From: Flavobacterium psychrophilum
Lineage (GTDB): Bacteria; Bacteroidota; Bacteroidia; Flavobacteriales; Flavobacteriaceae
Assembly (NCBI GenBank): GCA_022729635.1
Contig: DZAU01000019.1
Location: 1 to 32,134 of the forward strand
DNA: 32,134 nt
Reading direction: 5' to 3'
The position numbers and the translations under genes are program-made. The notes below the pieces were generated by a model. The model worked only from the letters and a program-made list of their open reading frames with translations. It made no database searches and was not told where the DNA came from. This document shows, piece after piece, positions 16,103 to 23,881 of this stretch. Each line of letters starts with the position of its first letter. The first letter of the stretch is position 1.

Positions 16103-16791
16103 TGAAAATAAAAGTAATTATTCCTGCCTTTAATGAAGAAAAAGCCATAGGAAATGTAATCAAGGAAATTCCAAATAGTGTTGATGAGATAATTGTAATT
16201 AGCAATAATTCAACAGACTATACTATTGAAGTTGCTAAAAATGCTGGTGCAACTGTACTTTCTGAAAATAAAAAAGGATATGGTTATGCGTGCTTAAAAG
16301 GTTTGGATTATATTTCAAAGCAAGAAACAAAACCTGATATTGTAGTTTTTCTCGATGGCGATTATTCCGATTATCCAGAAGAATTAACCCAGCTAATAAA
16401 TCCTATCATTAATAAAAATTTTGATTTTGTAATTGGTGCACGAGTGGCTAATCTAAGAGAAAAAGGTTCGATGACACCACAACAAGTCTTTGGAAACGCG
16501 TTGGCGACTTTCTTGATGAAATTGTTTTTTAATGCAAAATTCACCGATTTAGGTCCGTTTCGAGCCATAAAATATAATAGATTACTGCAACTCCAAATGG
16601 AAGATAAAACATATGGTTGGACTGTTGAAATGCAACTAAAAGTCTTAAAACAAAAAATGAGTTATGTTGAAATTCCTGTTCGTTACAAAAACAGAATTGG
16701 AGTTTCTAAAGTTTCTGGAACGGTAAAAGGAACAATAATGGCAGGAATAAAAATAATAAGTTGGATAATTAAATATACTTTCAAAAAATAA
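16102..16791 (+). CDS. Family 2 glycosyltransferase, dolichol-phosphate-mannose-synthase-like
   Basis: A 229-residue GT-A transferase starting at the ATG that overlaps the preceding stop codon. Motifs include VIIPAFNEEKAIGNVI, IVISNNSTDYT, VVFLDGDYSDYPEE (DxD) and GWTVEMQLKVL, with a conserved late RYKNRIGVSKVSGT. This is the DPM/DPG-synthase-like group, which usually moves a sugar from a nucleotide to a polyprenyl phosphate at the inner face of the membrane. Two other glycosyltransferases follow, one of which is an integral GT-C type that would use such a lipid-linked sugar. The sugar is not predictable. Confidence 0.86.
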   Translation: MKIKVIIPAFNEEKAIGNVIKEIPNSVDEIIVISNNSTDYTIEVAKNAGATVLSENKKGYGYACLKGLDYISKQETKPDIVVFLDGDYSDYPEELTQLINPIINKNFDFVIGARVANLREKGSMTPQQVFGNALATFLMKLFFNAKFTDLGPFRAIKYNRLLQLQMEDKTYGWTVEMQLKVLKQKMSYVEIPVRYKNRIGVSKVSGTVKGTIMAGIKIISWIIKYTFKK

Positions 16792-16793
16792 AA

Positions 16794-18275
16794 ATGATTC
16801 TAATTCTTTCCTATTTAACGCTAATTTTTTATAGCCTAGCTATACTATTAATTTTCTTTTATAGTTTGGCGCAACTTAACTTGCTTGTCAATTATTTGCA
16901 AAGTAAAAACAACATTGTTCAAATAGAAAAATTCGACTTTTCTAAACCAAACGAAATTCCTTTTGTAACCATACAATTACCCGTTTATAACGAAAAATAC
17001 GTAATGCAAAGATTGCTTGACAATATTGTGTTAATCGATTATCCAAAAGATAAACTCGAAATTCAGGTTCTTGACGATTCTACCGATGATTCTGTCATTG
17101 AAACCATTAAATTAGTTAACAAATATGCAAATCAAGGCATTGACATCAAACACATTACTCGCCAAATCAGAACTGGTTTCAAAGCCGGTGCGTTAAAAGA
17201 AGGTTTAGTTACTGCAAAAGGCGAATTTATTGCCATTTTCGATGCTGACTTTATGCCACAAAAGGATTGGTTGCTGAAAACAATTCCTAATTTTAAAAAT
17301 CCAGAAGTTGGCGTTGTACAAACTCGTTGGGGTCATTTGAATAGAGATTATTCCATCTTGACAAAAATTCAAGCATTTGCTCTCGATGCTCATTTTACAT
17401 TGGAACAAACAGGAAGAAATTCCAAACAACATTGTATCAATTTTAACGGCACAGCTGGCGTTTGGCGAAAATCCTGTATCATTGATGCAGGAAATTGGGA
17501 AAGCGATACACTTACCGAAGATTTGGATTTAAGTTATAGAGCACAGCTCAAAAACTGGAAATTTGTCTATCTCGAAGATGTAGAAACACCTGCGGAATTG
17601 CCTGCAATGTTGAGTGCTGCACGTTCACAACAATTTCGATGGAATAAAGGTGGTGCTGAAAATTTTAGAAAAATGGCTTCAAAAGTTATTCACTCCAAAA
17701 CTATTTCTAGCAAAACAAAGTTTCACGGTCTACTTCATTTGCTCAACAGCTCGATGTTTTTGTGCATTTTTACGATGGCAATATTAAGTGTTCCAATGCT
17801 TTTTGTAAAAAATTATTTCAGTCATATTAAGCTGTTTTTTGATGTAATGGTATTTTTTATCATAACATCGTTTATCTTTTTTACCTGTTATTGGTTTACT
17901 TTCAAAAATATTCAAGGTGGCGGATTTAAAAATTTTTTGAGATATATTGGTCTGTTTTTTACTTTTTATTCGATTGCAATGGGATTTTCTTTCCATAACA
18001 CTATTGCAGTTTTAGAAGGATTGATAGGCAAAAAAAGTGAGTTTGTGAGAACACCAAAATTCAATATTGAAGCATTGAAAGATAAATGGAAAGACAACAT
18101 CTATATTTCTAAAAAAATATCAAAAAATACTATCATAGAAGGATTGCTGGTTTTTTATTTCCTTTTTGGTTTGTATAGTGGTTATAAACTCAATGATTAT
18201 GCACTATATCCTTTTCATTTGATGTTGCTTTTTGGGTATAGTTATGTGTTTGTGCAATCTGTAAAATCGAATTAG
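16794..18275 (+). CDS. Membrane processive-type family 2 glycosyltransferase (cellulose-synthase-like)
   Basis: A 493-residue protein with an N-terminal membrane segment (about 3-30), a cytosolic GT-A domain (about 55-300) and four or more C-terminal membrane segments (about 320-345, 350-375, 382-405 and 455-490). Catalytic signatures are VLDDSTDDS, FDADF, TEDLDLSYRA and QQFRWNKG, i.e. the D, DxD, TED and QxxRW set of cellulose-synthase-like enzymes. It begins 2 bases after the upstream transferase. Related proteins make mannans, glucosylceramides or exopolysaccharides. Which product this one makes cannot be told. Confidence 0.87.
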   Translation: MILILSYLTLIFYSLAILLIFFYSLAQLNLLVNYLQSKNNIVQIEKFDFSKPNEIPFVTIQLPVYNEKYVMQRLLDNIVLIDYPKDKLEIQVLDDSTDDSVIETIKLVNKYANQGIDIKHITRQIRTGFKAGALKEGLVTAKGEFIAIFDADFMPQKDWLLKTIPNFKNPEVGVVQTRWGHLNRDYSILTKIQAFALDAHFTLEQTGRNSKQHCINFNGTAGVWRKSCIIDAGNWESDTLTEDLDLSYRAQLKNWKFVYLEDVETPAELPAMLSAARSQQFRWNKGGAENFRKMASKVIHSKTISSKTKFHGLLHLLNSSMFLCIFTMAILSVPMLFVKNYFSHIKLFFDVMVFFIITSFIFFTCYWFTFKNIQGGGFKNFLRYIGLFFTFYSIAMGFSFHNTIAVLEGLIGKKSEFVRTPKFNIEALKDKWKDNIYISKKISKNTIIEGLLVFYFLFGLYSGYKLNDYALYPFHLMLLFGYSYVFVQSVKSN

Positions 18276-18276
18276 T

Positions 18277-19623
18277 TTGTCCAGTTCAAATACTAAATAT
18301 CCAAATTATTTTTTGTTGCTGTTGGCAACTATTAGTTATTTTATTTTGGGTTATTTTTTTGAAAGACAAAACTTTGAATTGCTGTTTATACTTTATTCCA
18401 TTTCTTTTTTTGTTTTTATTTATTTAGTAAAAGCTGAAAAATTTAGTACTGAAAATCTCTTTGAAATTGGACTCTTTTTTAGAATTATATTCCTCTATTC
18501 AACACCTTTTCTTTCACAGGATTTTTATCGATTTATTTGGGATGGACGATTGATTACAAATGGCATAAATCCTTTTGAATTTTTACCCAATCAAATTATA
18601 AATTCTATTGTCAACTTTCCACAATCGGGAATTTTATATGAGAAAATGGGGAGTTTGAGTGCTTCACATTTTTCAAACTATCCACCACTTAATCAATTTA
18701 TTTTTGCTTTGGCAGGACTACTTTCAGGGAAGTCTATTTTGGGTTCGGCGTTATTTTTTAGAACAATAATCATTTTAGCCGATATTGGAATTTATCATTA
18801 TGGACGAAAATTACTGGCAAGTTTAGACCAAAATCCTGACAAGATATTTTGGTATTTTCTTAATCCTTTGGTAATTATAGAACTTACAGCAAACCTTCAT
18901 TTTGAAGGCGTGATGTTGTTCTTTCTGGTTTGGAGTATGTATTTGTTGCACCAAAACAAATGGAAAACGGCTGCCATAATTTTGGCATTATCCATTTCAA
19001 CAAAATTGCTGCCGTTATTGTTGTTACCCTTGTTTTTTCAGAAATTAGAATTCAAAAAAAGTGTGGGATTTTATTCAATTGTTATTGGAATAAATGTATT
19101 GCTTTTTTTACCTTTTATATCATCAAATCTTATCGAAAATTATACCGAGACTATTGGTTTATGGTTCACCAATTTTGAGTTCAACGCCAGTCTTTATTAC
19201 ATCATTCGTGAAATTGGTTTTTGGGTAAAAGGCTATAATATTATTCATATTACAGGAAAAATCATTCCAATTCTAATGATTTTATTCATTGTTTTCAGGG
19301 CATTTTTCGCAAAAAATTATACTACAACTCATTTGTTTCAAAATTTTTTGATCGTATTGAGCATTTACTTTTTTACCGCAACAACTATTCATCCTTGGTA
19401 TGTTATAAATTTGGTTTTGGTTGGAGTATTTACAAAATACAAGTTTCCTATTGCTTGGAGTTTAACTGTAATTTTGAGTTATAGTGCTTACTCTAATCCC
19501 GAGTTCAAAGAGAATTTTTGGTTAATCGGATTAGAGTATAGTTTAGTAATGTTGTTTTTATTGTATGAAAATATGCCTCTTGGAGGTCTAAAAAAAAAGA
19601 ATATCTTTGAACTTGCAAAATAA
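18277..19623 (+). CDS. GT-C-type polytopic mannosyltransferase-like protein
   Basis: A 448-residue, strongly hydrophobic protein with about ten membrane segments. The first extracytoplasmic loop carries DFYRFIWDGRLITNGINPFE, the pattern of polyprenol-phosphate-mannose-dependent transferases (GT87/MptB-like), with the acidic residue expected for catalysis. The start is a TTG at 18277, 1 base after the preceding stop. No ATG exists before the conserved loop, so this unusual start is favoured by position. It is a likely user of the lipid-linked sugar made by the DPM-like enzyme two genes upstream. The sigma-factor gene follows after 15 bases. Confidence 0.8.
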   Translation: MSSSNTKYPNYFLLLLATISYFILGYFFERQNFELLFILYSISFFVFIYLVKAEKFSTENLFEIGLFFRIIFLYSTPFLSQDFYRFIWDGRLITNGINPFEFLPNQIINSIVNFPQSGILYEKMGSLSASHFSNYPPLNQFIFALAGLLSGKSILGSALFFRTIIILADIGIYHYGRKLLASLDQNPDKIFWYFLNPLVIIELTANLHFEGVMLFFLVWSMYLLHQNKWKTAAIILALSISTKLLPLLLLPLFFQKLEFKKSVGFYSIVIGINVLLFLPFISSNLIENYTETIGLWFTNFEFNASLYYIIREIGFWVKGYNIIHITGKIIPILMILFIVFRAFFAKNYTTTHLFQNFLIVLSIYFFTATTIHPWYVINLVLVGVFTKYKFPIAWSLTVILSYSAYSNPEFKENFWLIGLEYSLVMLFLLYENMPLGGLKKKNIFELAK

Positions 19624-19638
19624 CAGATAGTAATATTT

Positions 19639-20220
19639 ATGGAAGTTATCAAAGAAAATTCAAAAGCATTATTTGAAAATTGGGTTAAACTGTTTAGTGA
19701 TGAACTTTTTTCTTGGGCATTATACAAAACATCTTCAAAGGAAACCGCCGAAGATTTAGTTCAGGAAACCTTTTTGGCTGCTTTTCATAAAATAGATACT
19801 TTTCAAGGGAAGAGTCAGCCTAAAACCTGGTTGTTTTCTATACTAAACAATAAAGTAATTGATTATTATCGGTTGAGTGCCAAGACCACAAAACAAACCT
19901 TTAGTATAACAGAAGATAGTGGATATGAACTTACAGATGGACTCTTTAATAAAGGTGGTTGTTGGAAAAACGAGGAACTTAACCTTGTTTGGAATCAAGA
20001 AGAAGAATTATTAGACAATCCAGAATTCAACACTATAATGCAGGAATGTATGGAGGATTTACCCCAAAAGTGGAAATTTGCCGTTACTGCTAAATATTTG
20101 ACCGATAAAAAATCTGACGAAATTTGTCAGGAATTAGAAATTACTATGTCTAACTATTGGCAAATAGTTCATAGAGGAAAGTTACTTTTGAAGAATTGTT
20201 TAGAAACAAAATGGGTTTAA
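19639..20220 (+). CDS. sigZ: ECF-type RNA polymerase sigma factor (SigZ-like)
   Basis: A 193-residue sigma-70-family protein. Region 2 (about 15-80) shows FSWALYKTSSKETAEDLVQE, with the DLVQETFLAAF core, and QPKTWLFSILNNKVIDYYR. Region 4 (about 130-190) has MEDLPQKWKFAVTAKYL, then SDEICQELEITMSNYWQIVHRGK as the helix-turn-helix. The linker contains a lone Cys in GGCWKNEE, seen in SigZ-type proteins. It is followed 22 bases later by a small zinc-type anti-sigma gene, and both end at a terminator. Because it lies inside the unit started by ECF site 3, it should activate its own expression. That it reads the seven TGTCAGGA-type promoters is inference. Confidence 0.88.
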   Translation: MEVIKENSKALFENWVKLFSDELFSWALYKTSSKETAEDLVQETFLAAFHKIDTFQGKSQPKTWLFSILNNKVIDYYRLSAKTTKQTFSITEDSGYELTDGLFNKGGCWKNEELNLVWNQEEELLDNPEFNTIMQECMEDLPQKWKFAVTAKYLTDKKSDEICQELEITMSNYWQIVHRGKLLLKNCLETKWV

Positions 20221-20242
20221 TAAACCGTCTAAAGAAAAATAT

Positions 20243-20515
20243 ATGGCACTGTTCATAATAACAAGAGTTTTGTTTAATTCGTGTAAAAAAACATCAGAAT
20301 TAATAGACGAACAATCGTTTAGAACATTAACGATTAAAGAAAAAATGCAATTACAAGTCCATAAATCAATTTGCAAAAATTGTGAAGGCTACGAAAAACA
20401 TTCTAAATTAATAGATAGTATTATTAGCAAATGGTTTATGGGTAAGTCAAAAGAAAACCTAAAAATGCCTGAACAAGCAAAAGCCAAAATCATTGAGGAA
20501 ATAAATAAATCTTAA
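20243..20515 (+). CDS. Small zinc-type (ZAS/zf-HC2-like) anti-sigma factor, cytosolic
   Basis: A 90-residue protein with the cysteine/histidine spacing C14-x25-H40-x3-C44-x2-C47, the signature of zinc-binding anti-sigma domains (HSICKNC in the core). No membrane segment follows, so it should be cytosolic. In known ZAS proteins, metal loss or thiol oxidation releases the sigma factor. The gene follows the ECF sigma by 22 bases and precedes a terminator, the typical sigma/anti-sigma order. In this arsenic-linked setting the thiols could react with trivalent arsenic, but that is speculation. Confidence 0.72.
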   Translation: MALFIITRVLFNSCKKTSELIDEQSFRTLTIKEKMQLQVHKSICKNCEGYEKHSKLIDSIISKWFMGKSKENLKMPEQAKAKIIEEINKS

Positions 20516-20550
20516 TTTTCTTGTTTGTATAAACATACTCTTTTTTTTAA

Positions 20551-20583
20551 ACCAGTACAATATGATTTTGTATTGGTTTTTTT
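20551..20583 (+). terminator. Rho-independent terminator of the DUF547-to-sigma operon
   Basis: ACCAGTACAA (20551-20560) pairs with TTGTATTGGT (20568-20577) over 10 bp with one G-T wobble. A run of seven T follows at 20577-20583. It closes the ten-gene run that starts at 11125. Confidence 0.85.
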
Positions 20584-20604
20584 GTTGTAAAAAATCAAAG
20601 TCAA

Positions 20605-20630
20605 TGTCAGGATAGTGGAAAATCATCGAC
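20605..20630 (+). promoter_or_regulatory. ECF-type promoter motif, site 4 (LysE-hydrolase unit)
   Basis: TGTCAGGA (20605-20612), 13 bases, TCGAC (20626-20630), then TAATAGT. It matches site 3 at both boxes and follows a terminator by 22 bases. The next gene starts 186 bases downstream because a block of repeats (20673-20794) fills the leader. Confidence 0.72.
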
Positions 20631-20672
20631 TAATAGTTCTTTAAGTAAAACCTTTTTTTAAAAATTAAACTA

Positions 20673-20794
20673 CCTCGCGGCAGAGCCACAGAGGTATTAG
20701 AAAATAGTAGCCACAGATTCACAGATTTTCAAAAATCTTTTTTAATCTGTGAATCTGTGGCAAAAAAAAAAAAAATCGAAGCAGAGCTTCGAGG
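20673..20794. repeat. Dispersed hairpin repeat block in the leader of the LysE-like gene
   Basis: Three stem-loops in a row. CCTCGCGGC-AGA-GCCACAGAGG lies at 20673-20694 (imperfect). GCCACAGATTCACAGATT at 20710-20727 pairs perfectly with its complement at 20744-20761 (18 bp). TCGAAGC-AGA-GCTTCGA lies at 20776-20792 (perfect, 7 bp). The first and third share the GCAGAGC core. This type of intergenic repeat is common in Flavobacterium-like genomes. The 300-base gap 20516-20815 holds only this block, the terminator and ECF site 4. Confidence 0.75.
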
Positions 20795-20815
20795 AATTAA
20801 ACCTAAAGTGATTAA

Positions 20816-21520
20816 ATGAAATTATTGGATAAATACGCACCTAAAAACAGCCCTTTTCTTTTAGGATTTGGCATCAGTTTGATGGGCGCTTTGCCATTGG
20901 GCTATATCAATGTAATTAGTTTACAAATTTTGTTGGAACAAGGAAATTGGGCAACGGTTTCTTTTATTTCGGGTATTGTATTTATAGAGTTTTTTGTTTT
21001 AAAAGCTGTAAGTTTTGGCGCAAAATGGTTGGTTGAGCAAAAAAAATTAGTGCTTTTTATAGATGTTTTTACCATTGTTTTCTTCTTGGTAATTGCTATA
21101 TATTTCATTACAAATATTGGTAATGATAAAAATTTTAGTTTGGCGCAACTCCAGTTGGCACAGTTTCCTTTCATTTTAGGATTACTCTTGAATAGTTTAA
21201 ACTTCATTCAATGGCCATATTGGTCCGGGATTTACATTTACTTATTTCGAACCGAAAAATTAGACCCTCATTGCAACGACAATAGCCTGTTTATTATTGG
21301 TGCAATGATTGGAACTTTGGCAGGAATGTTACTCTTCGCTCACACACTCAACTACTTTTTGGTAGAAAACAATATTCAAATGAGTACCTATCTTAATCCA
21401 ATTTTTGCCATACTATTTTTGGTCTTGGCAATAGGTCAAATTGGAAAATTATTTTTGAAAAAACGCAAATTAAAATATAGTAGAACTATAAGCATTAAAG
21501 AAAATAAAATTAATCTCTAA
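20816..21520 (+). CDS. LysE/RhtB-like membrane exporter
   Basis: A 234-residue integral membrane protein with about six hydrophobic segments (about 14-35, 43-62, 78-98, 113-133, 158-178 and 190-212). The opening FGISLMGALPLGYINVISLQI matches the N-terminal GxxxPGP-like motif of LysE/RhtB exporters in layout. LysE proteins export amino acids or other small molecules across the inner membrane. It leads the unit that also holds the alpha/beta hydrolase, which starts 11 bases after it. The substrate is unknown. Given the regulon an organoarsenical cannot be excluded, but no residue shows it. Confidence 0.72.
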   Translation: MKLLDKYAPKNSPFLLGFGISLMGALPLGYINVISLQILLEQGNWATVSFISGIVFIEFFVLKAVSFGAKWLVEQKKLVLFIDVFTIVFFLVIAIYFITNIGNDKNFSLAQLQLAQFPFILGLLLNSLNFIQWPYWSGIYIYLFRTEKLDPHCNDNSLFIIGAMIGTLAGMLLFAHTLNYFLVENNIQMSTYLNPIFAILFLVLAIGQIGKLFLKKRKLKYSRTISIKENKINL

Positions 21521-21531
21521 AGTATAAAAAT

Positions 21532-22281
21532 ATGAAAAAATCAACAATTATAGCATTATTTTTCACAACAGTATTCACTACAATATCAGTAAATAGTCAA
21601 GAAATTAAACCCGAAAAAATAAGTTTTCCTTCTGTTGATGGTTTGCCAATTTCTGCAAATCTATACAATAACAATAAAAGATTTCCAGTTATCTTATTGT
21701 GCCATCAAGCACGATACAACAAAGCCGAATACGATGAAATTGCAATTAATTTATACAAAAAAGGTTTCAATCTAATTGCCATCGATCAGAGGTCAGGTGG
21801 AACTTTGTCCGGAAAAGAAAATGAAACTTTTGTCCAAGCCACAAAACTGGGAAAACCAACCAATTACCTCGATGCAGAACAAGACATTCATGCTGCAATT
21901 GATTTTGCCTATAAAAAATATAACAAAAAAATAATCCTTTGGGGAAGTTCTTATTCGTCAACTTTGGCATTGTATTTTGCCAATGCAAACGACAAAATAA
22001 AAGCAGTAATCGCATTTAGTCCTGGCGATTATTTTGGAGAACAAAAAAAATCTCTGAAAGAGGAATTAAGCAATTTTTGCAAACCAATGTTTGTTACCTC
22101 GTCTAGTGAAGAAGCTCCTGAATTGAAAAAATTACTAACAAACATTGCTTGGAATAAATCACAAGTACAATTTATCCCTAAAGAAAAGGGGAAACACGGT
22201 TCTAAAGCACTCTGGAAAGACAATCCTGACAACGAAGAATATTGGATTGCTTTGAATGTTTTTTTAGAAAAACTGAAATAA
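21532..22281 (+). CDS. Exported alpha/beta hydrolase (dienelactone-hydrolase-like)
   Basis: A 249-residue protein with a signal peptide (about 1-22, ending TTISVNSQ) and an alpha/beta-hydrolase fold: FPVILLCHQARYNKAEYDEI (oxyanion region), AIDQRSGG, and the nucleophile elbow WGSSYSS, with Ser140 as likely nucleophile. The elbow has Ser where the last Gly of GxSxG is usual. A late HGSKALW supplies the catalytic His. It would act in the periplasm on an ester or similar bond. It lies 11 bases after the LysE-like gene. Family assignment is good. The substrate is unknown. Confidence 0.82.
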   Translation: MKKSTIIALFFTTVFTTISVNSQEIKPEKISFPSVDGLPISANLYNNNKRFPVILLCHQARYNKAEYDEIAINLYKKGFNLIAIDQRSGGTLSGKENETFVQATKLGKPTNYLDAEQDIHAAIDFAYKKYNKKIILWGSSYSSTLALYFANANDKIKAVIAFSPGDYFGEQKKSLKEELSNFCKPMFVTSSSEEAPELKKLLTNIAWNKSQVQFIPKEKGKHGSKALWKDNPDNEEYWIALNVFLEKLK

Positions 22282-22340
22282 ATATTTCATTAAGTAAAAT
22301 TAAAGCCAAAATAAAACGATTTTTTGTAGTATTTTTTCAC

Positions 22341-22366
22341 TGTCAGGATTACTGCATTTATTCGTC
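22341..22366 (+). promoter_or_regulatory. ECF-type promoter motif, site 5 (patatin unit)
   Basis: TGTCAGGA (22341-22348), 13 bases, TCGTC (22362-22366). It agrees with the consensus at every position of both boxes. The first ATG (22388) is 21 bases downstream. The patatin ATG is 129 bases downstream, with a short open frame and a hairpin repeat between. Confidence 0.75.
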
Positions 22367-22387
22367 AATTCATTAAAAGTCAAACAA

Positions 22388-22459
22388 ATGAAACGCCCAC
22401 GACAACTATCATTGACACAAAGCAATATGATTATAGGCGTTCCACCTGCCTGTCGGTAG
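22388..22459 (+). CDS. Short leader open frame (23 codons), doubtful
   Basis: ATG at 22388 to TAG at 22457-22459 encodes MKRPRQLSLT then QSNMIIGVPPACR. The start lies at the same distance from the ECF -10-like box as the starts at sites 1-3. Its stop falls inside an inserted hairpin repeat, so it may be a remnant of an older 5' end rather than a gene. I recognise no family. Confidence 0.2.
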   Translation: MKRPRQLSLTQSNMIIGVPPACR

Positions 22460-22465
22460 ACAGGT
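22444..22465. repeat. REP-like hairpin before the patatin gene
   Basis: CCTGTC-GGTA-GACAGG at 22449-22464 is a perfect 6-bp stem with a 4-base loop, inside ACCTGCC...GGT. Its local GC content is far above the surroundings, as for the dispersed CCTGCC/GGCAGG hairpins seen between genes in Bacteroidota. It lies 31 bases before the patatin start. Confidence 0.55.
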
Positions 22466-22495
22466 CTTTCAGTAAAAAACAAACATAATAATCAG

Positions 22496-23413
22496 ATGAA
22501 AGCACTAATCATTTCCGGTGGCGGCAGCAAAGGAGCATTTGCTGGTGGTGTGGCAGAATACCTCATCAACGATTGTTGTAATAATTATGGATTATTCGTG
22601 GGCTGTTCTACTGGTAGTTTATTGTTGCCCCATTTGGCTTTGGGAAAGATTGACAAAATCAAACAAATTTATACTTCGGTCAAGCAAGAAGATATTTTCA
22701 GTATCAATCCTTTTATAATCAAGAAAACTAAAAACGGTTATGAAACAAAAATCAATCATTTCAATTCAATAAGAACATTTATAAAAGGTTGTCCCACTTT
22801 TGGCGAAAGCGAAAACTTGCGAAAACTGATTAAAAAAAGTATTACTCCAGAAGATTTTAAAGAATTGCAAGAACAAAATAAAAAAGTCATTGTCGCGGTT
22901 TCAAATCTTACTATGAATACCATAGAATATTATAATTCTGACGACTGTACTCACAATGATTTCTGCGATTGGTCATGGGCTTCCTGCAATTATATTCCAT
23001 TTATGAGTTTGCTTACCAAAAATAATTGCCAGTATGCCGATGGTGGTTTTGGTAGTTTCATTCCTATTTTGCACGCTATAGAAAACGGAGCTTGTGCTAT
23101 TGATGTAATTATTTTAGAAAATGAAGTTGAAACAGTAAAACATCCTATAGTCAGAAATCCTTTTTCGTTGCTGTTCCGAACTTTTCAGTTTATGATTGAT
23201 CGAAACAGTTTCAAAGATGTCATTATTGGTAAACTTGCAGGGATGAACCAAAAAATAAACATCAACTTTTATTATACTCCCAATCAGCTAACCGAAAATC
23301 CACTTATTTTCTATCCAGAACAAATGACACAATGGTGGAAAGACGGTTATGAATTTGCTAAATCTAAAAATCCGGTTAGTTTTTGTCATATTCCTAATTT
23401 GAACAACACATAA
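22496..23413 (+). CDS. Patatin-like phospholipase
   Basis: A 305-residue protein without a signal peptide. Motifs are the oxyanion loop SGGGSKGAFAGG (residues 7-18), the nucleophile elbow GCSTG (Ser38) and the catalytic Asp in ADGGF (Asp182). This is the complete Ser-Asp dyad of bacterial patatins, which release fatty acids from phospholipids or other acyl esters in the cytosol or at the membrane. It follows ECF site 5 and is followed 7 bases later by a broken DUF547 gene, so the unit once paired these two. A role in lipid remodelling within the regulon is inference. Confidence 0.88.
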   Translation: MKALIISGGGSKGAFAGGVAEYLINDCCNNYGLFVGCSTGSLLLPHLALGKIDKIKQIYTSVKQEDIFSINPFIIKKTKNGYETKINHFNSIRTFIKGCPTFGESENLRKLIKKSITPEDFKELQEQNKKVIVAVSNLTMNTIEYYNSDDCTHNDFCDWSWASCNYIPFMSLLTKNNCQYADGGFGSFIPILHAIENGACAIDVIILENEVETVKHPIVRNPFSLLFRTFQFMIDRNSFKDVIIGKLAGMNQKININFYYTPNQLTENPLIFYPEQMTQWWKDGYEFAKSKNPVSFCHIPNLNNT

Positions 23414-23420
23414 AATAATT

Positions 23421-23836
23421 ATGGAAAACACAAATTCTTTATTATCGCTTTCAGGGAAACTATTACTCAACGTAAAATTAAACAAACCCACTTCAACCGA
23501 AGAACAAAAATTGAGAAACATTTTCATAATGGAATTGCACCAATCAATTAGAAACGGATGATGCCAAGAAAACCCTTTGGATAAATAGTTACAATGCTTA
23601 TTTTCTCAAAAAAAGCAGTAGATAAATTCGAGTTTAACACTGATTTAAACAGCATCAATCACGGTTTAGGTTACCAACTTTTAGATTGGAGTATCAATGT
23701 TCGGGAAAACCTCAAAAGAGTGAATTGGCTTGGAGCTGTCAATCTAAAAGTTGATGAAAAAAGTGAACGATATATGAACCCATCCACAATAACAGCTATA
23801 CTTTCTAAACATCCACTTTATCAGGAAAATAAATAA
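23421..23836 (+). pseudogene. Broken DUF547 gene (frameshifts) joined to an unrecognised tail
   Basis: The ATG at 23421 opens 46 codons (MENTNSLLSLSGKLLLNVKL...) ending at a TGA (23559-23561). One base earlier in phase, the frame continues as QLETDDAKKTLWINSYNAYF, which matches the WIN-YNAY core of DUF547 (compare AYWINAYNAY at 5553). A single extra base near 23544 explains the break. That frame stops at TAA soon after an A-run. A third frame from 23594 reads on as 80 residues (AVDKFEFNTDLNSINHGLGY...) to 23836, and does not match the rest of a DUF547 domain. So the gene has lost its CysCys-containing half, perhaps by deletion fusing it to another gene end. Confidence 0.72.
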
Positions 23837-23881
23837 TAACTCTTTGTAACCTTTTCATTTCAGACAAACTCTAATGTTATA

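Noticed and set aside
20673..20794. CRISPR array or insertion sequence
   Set aside because: The three hairpins differ in sequence, have no regular spacers, no target-site duplications and no transposase. They fit a dispersed intergenic repeat.
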